Assembly (NCBI GenBank): GCA_024704765.1
Contig: JAKMXF010000299.1
Location: 62,001 to 126,000 of the forward strand
Source: Oopsacas minuta
Lineage: Eukaryota > Porifera > Hexactinellida > Lyssacinosida > Leucopsacidae
Direction: 5' to 3'
DNA length: 64,000 nt
The position numbers and the translations under genes are program-made. Below the pieces are notes generated by a model. The model had not been told where the DNA came from. It ran no database searches and saw only the letters and a list, made by a program, of their open reading frames with translations. Positions 33,301 to 45,300 of this stretch are shown here, in pieces. Position 1 is the first letter of the stretch; the number at the start of each line of letters is the position of its first letter.

Positions 33301-36300
33301 ACTAACTCTCCGTTTACCAGTACTGGTGAGCTAGCTGACATACTAAGCAGAAATGTAAAGAGAATAATACAACTAAATATGTGAATTATTTCTATAAGTT
33401 TTATATTATTGTAGTGCATAAAATTACGTATCTAAGGAGTAAGGACGTAATTCATACTAATCTCTTATCTTTAGCTCCAGGTGAGCAGAGAGCTGAATGC
33501 GTTAGACACACCCTTCGTCCCTCTCCTCATCAGCTGCAAAGACCATCGTGCCCCATTCTTTGAAGCCTACGCAGCTATTAATATCAACATAACTCATGCT
33601 AACCCCAACTTCCTAATCTGTGAGACACCACTGACAATTCATCAATGTGAGCAGCTGTCAGATGTCATGCTATCTGACATAATATGCTACCATCCAGTGT
33701 ATCAATATGCCTCTCAGCTGACCTATGTGATGTCTGATACAAGATTTGAAGTATGTGCTAATTCAGTGAAATATACTCTACATTCATTTTCGTTATTTGT
33801 TTAGGAACAATACGGACAAATCCTGCTAAATACTGAGCTTGACTATGAAGCTAGGACGAGAATAGATTTCCAGATAACTGTGAGTGATCCCTTAGACAAC
33901 CTCCTGTCAGCTGTCATAGATGTCACTTTACATGTACTCCCTTTCAACGAGTTCATGCCTGGGCTCTCTAACACTGAGTACCATGTCAGTGAGAACCAAG
34001 TACCTTTCCCTCAATTCTCACTGGAAGCAAGTGATCAGGACCATGGACTGCATGGACAGTTTATTTTCCAGTTTGATACCATAGGTGGTAAGTAGCATAC
34101 ACACCTCACCTATTCCCATTTCTTATACATATCTGTCCCTAGACAATCTCCCATTCACTCTCTCTGAGGACGGTGTAATATCAGTAACGGGTATCTTAGA
34201 CCATGAGGGTACTAGTGATTATACAATAGACATCAAACTAACAGATAAATTAGATCCAGATAGTATGCCCTGTGATAGCAGTACTCTAACTAACATACAG
34301 AGCATACAGATTGTTGTTGATGACGTCAATGAACAGGCTTCTTTCGTAAACACTCCTTACAGCTTTGAAGTATTAGAAACCACACAAATTGGTGCTTTTA
34401 TCGGCAGTGTAGAGTGCAGGGATCCAGATCAGGAATTTGTTGATAACGGAAGAATAAGGTTTGTTACACTGCAATATAGATAGAAATATATCAATTCTTC
34501 ATATTTGTAGATATTCAGTAGCTTTTGGTACTAGCTTGATATCTATTGGATTGACTAGTGGGAGTGTTACATTACAACTACCAATAGATTTCGCTGTTAG
34601 TGCTGGTTTTACAGTAAGTATACGGTGTCAAGATCTAGGAGTTCCTTCTCTACATGATACCTCAGAAGTGTTCATATCTGTCAAGCCTGTCATAGAATTT
34701 GACCAAGTTATATTTACAGCTGATCTGCCTGAGAACTCTGGTGTAGGGACGTTTATACAAACAGTAAGGATAATTTAGCTATTCACACAGAATATTTACA
34801 CTTTTATTCTATAGGTATATCTCTCTACTCAATCTATTGCTTCTCATAACTTCATTTCCCTCTCATTCTCATTTGTAACTGATCCTACAGCTGGTGTTAT
34901 TGTTATTGACAGTATAACTGGAGTCCTGACCTTGAACCAACCAGTTCCATTTGGTATAAATAACAACAAGTATGTTATTACTGTACAAGCAACTGCAGAT
35001 GTTTTGAGTAGTGACGGGACTATAAGTGAGACTATAACAACCGCTCAGCTGATAATTAACATAGTAAATGACACCTATTTATACTTCCCGATCTCCTACA
35101 CCGCTAATGTAACAGAGAATGTTAGAGATATATCTCTGCTCACAGTCATGGCTATTAATAACGTTACAAACACTGCAGATAATATTCTATACACATTATC
35201 AGAATTGAGTAGTGATTTTGAAGTGAATAACATTACAGGAGAATTCTTACTTATATCACCTTTAGATAAAGAGATACAGTCCATGTATACAATAGTGATT
35301 AGAGCGTATGATATGTTTAATACCAGTATAAGAGCTAGGACGTTTGTAACTGTTAGAGTATTAGATTTGAATGACGTCACACCGGTATGTGTCAGCTTAG
35401 CTGATAGCTATATAACAGGACATTATTTCGCAGTTCCCCAGATACTCACTCCACTTCTCAACTGTACTGATCTAGATGCAGAGTCTCCTAACAATAATAT
35501 TACCTATTCATTGATTGAGTATAATTTCCCTAACATATCGATAGACAGTACAACTGGTAGGATATCTGGTATTGGGAATTTAACACTAGGGTTCCATGAC
35601 CTGATGGTATTAGTATTAGATAAAGGGATTGATCCTGGACCTCTTAATGCTACTGAGATAGTTACCCTACAAGTAACGAGGAATGATTTCAATCCTCAAT
35701 TCATAAACGTGACCTCTTTTATTGAACTGTTTGAGAACCATACCCTTACTCCTATACTCGCCATATTTGTATCAGATGAAGATACAGGACCGCCAGGTGA
35801 CGTAATCATCAGCTATAAGGTAATATCACCTAATAATGATGACGTATTTGCTATAAATGCTGCTATAGGAGTATTGAGTTTGATTGCTCCATTAGATTAT
35901 GAACGTACACGTGAGTATATCATAGAACTTAATGCTACTGATAATGGAAGGCCCAGGCGCTCTAATACAACTATGCTGACAATAACGGTGATTAATTTGA
36001 ACGATGAGAGCCCTTACTGTGGTGTATTACCTTCTATACAGCTTGATTTTGATAACCATTTCCCAGATTTATTATATCAACTCTCTTGTGTTGATCCTGA
36101 TAATCTAACAGATCTGTTATTCTATTCAATAAACACGAGTAATACAAGTTCATATTTCTCTATATCTGAAGAAGGTGTTATCCAAACTATTAGCTCTTTT
36201 GTATCTCTATCTTCTCCAATATTTCCTGTAGCTCTGCCTATTCCGATAGTAGTAGCAGAGAATGATTCAGATCTAACTTCTCTCATATATCTTAACGTGT

Positions 36301-39300
36301 TATTAGGAGAGTCTGGATTTGTATTAGAGTTCATAGCCTCCCCTCCTCTCTCCCTCCCTGAGAACTCTCCTATAAATATGCCAATAGCTACATTCATTGC
36401 ATCAGCTAATCCTACTCAAACTAACCTACTTATCCGTTACTCTATTCGTAGTATAACTCCAGAGGATGTGTTTGAGATTAATACTATCTCTGGAGAGCTG
36501 ACACTCTCTCAAAACATAGATTATGAAGATGTTACCGAATATAACGTATCTATACGAGCAGTAGATAACGCTATCTATATGAATATACGTATATTATACA
36601 CGACTATATCTATTATAGATATTTGTGATAACCCCCCTAAAGTTAATCATACACAATCTAGTATCGTTATACCACAAGGTACTGGTATTAATGTCATGCA
36701 CACTTTCCCTTGTTCAGATCGTGATGCGGGGAACAACGGAGAAATATTCTGCTATGTCAATAGCATTCAGCCTATTGTCGATAGTGGAGACCCTCTATTC
36801 GTTATGGCAGGATGTGATCTCATGCTGAATAGAATACTCAATGGTATATGCGAGCTAGAATATAACTTACTAATTAACTGCTCTGATTTGTGTGATGATA
36901 CAAGCCTACGGACAAACTTGTCATTTGAATTCCAAGTTAATATAATACTTGAGGATCTAGAGAGGCCTAGGCTAATGAGTGATGACCTTTATCCTGCTGC
37001 AATATTTATTTTGGAGAATCAAACTGTTCCTTTTGAGATTGATGTAGCTAATGACCACTTTATAGACCGAGACTGTAGCCCTTTTAATCAAACATTCTTT
37101 AATATCATTCACACCCCTTCTGGCTATATGATTTCTGATAAGAATGAAGGACGGATTGTCTTGAACAGAACAATTGATTTAGAGAAAGATGAACTGTTTA
37201 TCTCGCGATTACAACCTAGAATACGTAGTGTACTGACTGTATATGATTGTGAAGAGTTGTTGTCTTCATGTCAAGGAGAAACTAATATGGATTTTGTCTA
37301 TGTTGTATATATAGAAGATGTGAATGATAACCGTCCTTATTGCAACTCTACCATTACTCATCTTACAATTCCTGAGACAGATCCTCTCAATAAAAATCAT
37401 ACTACCTCTGTTATATGCTACGATATAGACAGATCTGCTGATAAATTTGGGATGGTGTATTTTGAAATTGACCCGAATAATTCTATCGCAAAAGAAACCT
37501 TTGAAGTGTTCAGTAGTTCAATTCAACCATCAGTAGGCAATGCTCGTAGACTTAAGCTCCGTCTCGTCAAGCCTCTTGACTATGAGAACATTACCCAATA
37601 TGTTGTACTCATCAGAGTATATGATGGAGGATTGCCTTCATTGTACAGTGATGACGTCATTACTCTAACAGTAGCTGTAGCTAGTGTTAACGAACATCTA
37701 CCTTTCTTTGAGAATAAACTTGAGAAGTTATCCCTGTCGGAGGATTTTAACATTTCTAACATTGTACACACTTCAACAGTGATAGATCTTGATCACGCGC
37801 CAGATAACAGAACTCTGTATCAGCTGTCAGTTAACCCAGACGAAAAGTTCTTAATAAATATCACTAATGGAGAGATAACTCTAGCATCTAGTCTAGACAG
37901 GGAACAAGTACATTTATACCGTCTTGTTGTATTAGCTACAGAAGACACGTTAGAACCACACAACCACACAGCTGCACAGACTATTGAGATTACCATAACT
38001 GACATTAATGACAATTCTCCTCAACTAGATTTACCTGCTGTTCCTATACAAATACAACAGAATGTTTCTATCGGTGAAATACACTCATTTCCTTGTTCAG
38101 ACGCTGACATAGACGATAATGGTATATTCAGATGTGACGTCACTTCTCCAGTGTTTAATAACATATTCATACTTAACGTCAAATCCCCTAATTGTAGTCT
38201 ATCTTTAGAGAGTATTCCTGTTCCTAACTGCAATGCATCTCTCATGCATGACTTAGATATTAACTGTACAGATTCTGGGTATCCTAGTTTGAATAGTTCT
38301 TTCAGTGTGAGTGTTGTTGTTGATTTGGTTAATCTACAAGACCCTGTTGTATCCAGTTCTCTCGTTCCTATCCCTGTCTCAGAATCTACCCCTGTTCCTA
38401 CTCTTTTGATAGATATTAGTCAGTTTGTTAGTGACGGGGATTGTCAGAATTTTGGAGTAGTAAAATTCTTCATTAACAATCAATACCCTAGTTTACCTGC
38501 TTACCTATCGCTATCTGAACTGGGAGAGATATACCTGATCAATCAGCTGGATTTTGATACCCCTTACTTTGGATCGCCACCCTCCTTACAACTTGAAGTT
38601 GTAGCGCGAGATAATCCTGGTGCTGTCACTAGCAGAGAGGTTATATTCAATACTACATTCCTGATACAGGATACTAATGACAACCCACCCACTTGTAATG
38701 ATCTCTCTGTCACTATATCGATTGAAGAGGGATATCTCTCTACCCACAATCTATCTACAGTATGTAATGACATAGATAGTGGTTCTAATGGTAAACTTAA
38801 CTCTACTTTTGTATCAGATCATGATTCTCTATTTCTATTCTCAAACATTCCCTACAACACATCACACTCTCTTATATCTATAACTCTGGTAAAATCATTA
38901 GACTTTGAGATGACAGAATCTTATACAGTTATTGTATTTGTATCAGATCAAGGTATGCCACAATTGGATATAACTATCTCTGTAACAATTCTGGTTATAA
39001 ATATAAATGACAACACTCCTTTCTTTACCAACCCTCCAGTCTCTAATACTATAGTAGAGAATGATCCGCCTGGTAACCTATCTGTTATATCAGCTGATGA
39101 TGATGATAAGGGAATATTCGGTCAGCTGATGTACATTTTAATAACAGCTATATACGACAATCGATCTACTCCCATAGACATTAGTATTGGTAATACAAGT
39201 CAATTTGAAGTAGGACTATATTCAGGTGAACTCAGACAGCTGATGCCAATAGACTTTGAACTTAACGTATCATTCCTCTTCGGTATTATAGCAGAAGACC

Positions 39301-42300
39301 TAGGCTCTCCTCCTAACTATGTTAAGGAATATTTTAACATAACAATTGAGAATATAAATGAGTTTGCTCCAAATATAGTACTCCCATCTCCTGGATACAT
39401 CCTACAAGGAGCTCCTGTTAACTCAACTGTTGCATTTGTTAATGTGACAGATGAAGATCGTGATGACACGTTCTCCTGTAACATACGCACTGATTCTATT
39501 CCCTCACCTACAGCAGTAGGCTTATTCACTCTAAGTAGTGTCCCTGAAGGAGTATACATTATACTAGATCAGCCTGTTGTCTGTAACGATCAGCTGTTAT
39601 ATCAGCTGAATATTGTCTGTACTGATAATGCTATCAATTCTCAATCTTCTCTGGCTGTGTTCAATATTAATATACTTTCTCAGGATTTAAATATCCCTAT
39701 TCCATCAACACATACTCTCTCATTTAATATCAACGAGAACGAAGCTCTCAATACTGTAATAACCAATATATTCACTCTGTTATTCGATCCAGATTGTGCT
39801 ATGAATGGATCTTATAGCTACTCTATTATTCTTCAAATTCCAATTAATCACAATTACCTGACTATTAACGCCTCATCGGGAGATGTGTTAATTAACGATA
39901 ATATAGATTATGAATCTCAATTATTCGTATCCACTCTCCCTAAGGTAGAGATCAGGATACAAGTACACGATAATCTCTTGACAGGACCAACCCCTCTCTC
40001 TTCTCCAATCATCCTGGAGGTCAATATAATTGACCTCAACGACAATCCACATATGTGTACTCCTAATGACAATTTCTCAGTACACGAGGATATGATCTTA
40101 GAGATCCCCACTAAAATAACCTGTACAGACAGTGATACATTTACTAATATAACAGCAAAGCTAATTGAAGTGAACTCTAAATTCAGTGTGAAGATGGTTA
40201 GAATCATTGATACAACATACAGGCTATATGTCAATGTTACTAAGCTTAACTTTGAGGATACTCAAAATCACACTCTACTGGTTCTCATATGGGATCCAAC
40301 TAACCCAGATTTTAACCAGACAGTAACCTTACATATTCAGGTGCTCAGTGTCAACGAGTTTGCTCCATTCCTTTTCATCAATACCATGAACATATCAGAG
40401 AACAATAATGTTGGAATAGAATTACTAGATTTGAGTGATTATGTGATCAATACTGAAGGAAATGAGAGCTTAATATTCTCTATGATAAGTCAGGAATACC
40501 CTTTCCCGTTAGAATTAGATCCCAATACAGGTATCCTTACTCTCAATACATCTCTAGACTATGAAAACCCAGACCATAGATCGATCATGCTACAAATTGT
40601 AGTTACTGATACTGGAATACCTCCAATGTCCAGCCCTCTAGCTACACTTACACTCACTTTGATTGATTTAAATGACAATCCTGTCACTATAGATTACATT
40701 AACAACCAAAGTGATTTCCAAATATTACAGTCACAAAACAGTGGAATTGTAGCTAAACTAAGTTGCATTGATCCTGATACTTATCTTTCTAATATACTTT
40801 TCAATTGTTCTCTCGACCCATCAAGTAATCCTATGAACTTTGGAAGTGACGTATTCTTTCTTTCCTATTCAGAATTTGTTTGTGATATACTGGCTATACA
40901 ATACCCTCCGTGTATTGATCAATTTGTATACAATTTAACTGTGAACTGTGAAAATACAAACGACCCCCATTGGACAAGTTCATTTGATATTCAAGTTCAT
41001 CTCATCCCCGAGAATTTAGTTGCACCCTCCGCCGGAGATGTATTTCCTATCTTGGAAAACACTATTTCAGAATTAGACACAGCTAATTTCCCAATAATCG
41101 TTCCTTCCACTAGTGATATATCAGAGAAAGTCTCAGATTCAGATTGTGGTGTATTTGGTGAGATTTTATTTCGTGTTGATAGAGTCAAGTCTAGAAACCT
41201 TGAGTATGTATCTGTGAATAATCGTACTGGTGAGGTCACGATAATCAGAGAGGTAGACGCGGAGGTACTTAAGCTGCAAATAGGTACCAAGCGGATAAAT
41301 ATCTTCATAGATGTGGTGGATAATAATGGAGAGGTTGGCTACTTGATATTCAATGCGAGTGCTAATGCTACTAACTTGATCACTATAGATATACAGGACG
41401 ATAACGATGAACCGCCTTCGTGCAATATAAGAAGTTTATCCCTGACCTTACAAGAAGAGAATGCTAATATGTCTAAGGTACCAGGTGGTCAATTCATATG
41501 TATGGATAATGACAGTTGTCCTGTGCCTGGAAGGGAGATAACAGCAAATGCTTCGTACCCATTTGGAATTATTGCAACAGCAACTATGTGTGTTGATGAA
41601 ACTAAGCTATATGAACCCGCTGTGTTTGAGGTTTTCGCATATTCCATCAATTTAGAAGTACGTAAACAAGTTGTTTATGAGATTGAAATATTTGTTAGTG
41701 ATAGTATAAACTCAATCACTATACCAGCAACTATTACTATTCTAGATTTACCAGAGTTCCCTATCGAATTCTCTCAATCTTCTTACGAATTAATTATTAA
41801 CTATACAGCTCCTGTAGGCCTTGTAGACTTCTTTGTTACAGCTACTGATGATGACTTTACAAGTGAAATCAGGTACCAACAATATATCCCCCTCCAACAA
41901 TGCTATTTATATTATGTTGTGATCTATATCTCTCTTTTAGATACACTTCTGATAACCAGTCCTTCTCAGTAGACTATATGAACGGGAGTATCTATATTGA
42001 ACGTAATTTTTCATTAACTGGCAACACAACATTTGAGGGTATCATAACAGCTACTGAGTTAAATACAGCTGATACAACAGCTGTTACTCTAAATATTATA
42101 GTCAATCATCCTCCCATTTTTACAAAGCATAACGTAACAGAATACTGTGTAGATGATATTACAACATTTATATCTCTGAATTATTCAGATAACAACCTGA
42201 ATACTCCAGGACAAGATAAAGTGAGATTTTATTTCCTAAGTCTATCCAACCCTCTCTTAACTAACATCACTACCAACTCAACAAGTTAGTTATTAACTAA

Positions 42301-45300
42301 TTTGTTACTTACTAAAATATCATCACCCCTCTCTTATAGTTGAGTTTGCTGCAATAGATGCTAGCTCCTTCTCTATCACTGACCCTACAGAATACACAAT
42401 AATAATAGAGGATAGCACTGGATATACAGATTCATTCTCATTCAATGTAACCCAGTGTAGCATTACTAGGAGACGAAGATCACCGGAAACTCGCTCTAAG
42501 AGAAATATTAAATCATTGCACTTTACTAAACTAACTACACTAGTATATATCCCTATATCATTCTCTCCTGGCTCTACACTACCCGTACAATCTTGTAGGA
42601 GCGAGCTAACACTACCTATCACATACTCTCTGCTACTAACTAACCACAGCGACTGGCCGTTTGCAATAGAGCCTGTATCAGCCGAAATACAAGTATCAAA
42701 CTCCCTGTATCGTCTCACATACCATCTGGTTATAGAGTGTATGAACTCCCTACATGATCAGATAGCTAGCTATGTCGTAATTGTCCTGGTCCAGAATGAA
42801 TATATCCCAATATTCAATAAGGTATGTAGATACATTTATTACATCAAATTTCATTGCTTACTCTGTGTATATTTGTTGTAGACTAAAACTAGCTACGAAT
42901 TTTTAGTGAAAGAGAACTCCGCTATCAATACAGTTGTTGGTGTTGTTCTAGCTGAAACACTTCGCATGCATACGGTGTCCTATCACGTTAATACTGTAGC
43001 ATTTGATGTTATGCAATACAGTGGAGTAAGTCATATGTCAGCTGTTTGTTGTAGTGTTGTTTATATTACATCTGTTTAGGGAGTAATACTCACCTCTGCT
43101 CTTGACTATGAGATTCAATCAAGCTATAGCTTTATAGTAACAGCTATTAATATCGATATACACTCTATACAGCCTAGCTCAATTACATCTGTCACTGTCA
43201 CTGTGACAGATGTCAATGACAATCCTCCAATATCTGTTGGAGACTTAACACTAGTGATATACATATCTAATCAACAGGACCATCCTATTGGACAAGTATT
43301 TGACCAGGTAAGGATATTTCAATACATAAACATATTTAATTCGTGTTATGTATAGGTATTCTGTACAGACGCAGACTCTCCTGAGACAAATCTAATCGAG
43401 TATTCATTAGAAACTCCACACCTAATATTTGATATCACAACCATAGAAGGATACATATACCTGTCCTCAAATGCTGAACTACTGACTCTAGAATATAGTA
43501 ATGTATTCATAACCAGATGTACTGATCAGGCTCATATACCTAACCCAGCATTTGACAGATCTGTTATCACAGTATCAACAAGGCTTCATTCTTCCATTAC
43601 ATGTCCTTTTGTGACTAGCTATAACCTCACATGGCCAGAAACAGAACCAAATACAACCGCACGAGTTTTATGTCCTGAAACATTGAAAAGTATATTTGAT
43701 ATTTATTTGTATTTACTATAGCTACACTTTATGTATTATGTATTGTAGTTGCTTCTCGTGTGTGTTCTTCCTCTGCTGAATGGATGTATCCTGATATGTC
43801 AGAGTGTGATACTCTCCACAACTTACCTACACCGATTATACCATTAATACCAGAGACAGACTGTTTTGATAGTTTCATAGCTCTCTATTTATCCAATATG
43901 CTTCTTATCAATATCAACTTAGCAGATACTTCTGTAAACAAGTTGCATCTAGCAGGAGACTTGAGTTAGTCATTTCTTACCATTATATTATCAGATTATA
44001 TCTATACTTGTGTATATTTACTTAGGATTAGCTGTTGAGTATTTCTTTACAGCTGACAGTCTATTGACTTGTTTGCCTCTCAACATAACAGCCTTACATC
44101 AAGTAGCAATAAGAATTTTAGGAGGAATTGATCTGTTAACACAGCCTCATTTCTCTGATGCGTGGTTAACCTTGGGATCATATTACCAGAGAATCGTATC
44201 TAGACAATTAGTATATACCCTGAATAGCTTGACTCATAAATTGACGTCACTCTATGCTGACAGTACTCAATTAATCCTATATAATTACCATCATTTTATT
44301 GGTAAGGCCTCTTTATATTATTCTCTATATTACCAAGTCTGTTATGAACTTCATTTCTTATAGCTAATGAACTGCATCCAGATCAAATCTCTACTATCCA
44401 TAGCCCATATTTATTTACCGATACCCTGCTAACATTCACCAGCTGTTATCTGCAAGCTATCTCTCAAGAACTAGGGCTATCTTACTTCAATGATACTGTA
44501 GCATATTTATTGCAATATCTACTACCTCATGAATCTATTTATGGTGTATTGAGGACAGGGGTAAGCACTAGTTATGTGGGGGTATACTCCAGTGGGTATA
44601 TTGATAATAATCCTAACTGTACTTTCAATATAAGCTTTACAACAAGACAAGGAACAGTGAGTTAATTTGAAATTCATTTTCTATCCCCGTATCTTATTTA
44701 CTTTTTCATAGGGGGATCATATCTGCGCTGTCTGGGAATTCGACTCAGCAGACGTGGGTCATTGGAATGCAGATATTTGTATGACATATTTAGGAGATAC
44801 AGAAGTTGTTTGTAGCTGTAGGGGTGTGGGAGTAGTTGGAGTGATTGGTACTACACCTCCAGTAAGTTTCCCACTAACATTTATTAATGAAAGTTTTATC
44901 CAAATACTCTTTGTTTTAGGCTGTGTATCCTGATTGCTTCCCTCTCGCTAATCTAGTGGCATTTATCCTATTTATTCTAAGCTCAATAACTATCTTACCG
45001 TGTGTGGTTATATCCATAGTCCTGCTAATAGTATTTTCTAGTAAAGAATACAAGAAACCATCTCTATATTTCAAACTACACACTCTGTCATTCTTGCTAC
45101 TAGCAGAGATTGTAAACTTTATTGGTATATTCGTGATACGTTATGATGAAGTGTGTGAGATTATAGCTATTATTACACACAATTTGTTTGTATTTGTATT
45201 TTTCTGGATTCTAATTCTGTCTTTCTTTCATTTGCTACAATTCCTATTTCCAAATAAAGAAGACATTCTCAATAAATTCTCACTAGCTCTATTCTTTATA

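Noticed and set aside
33342-33419. Hydrophobic N-terminal extension of the aminotransferase as a signal peptide
   Set aside because: The stretch ends in a strong pyrimidine-rich acceptor immediately before the next ATG; class IV enzymes start at the NGEL block.
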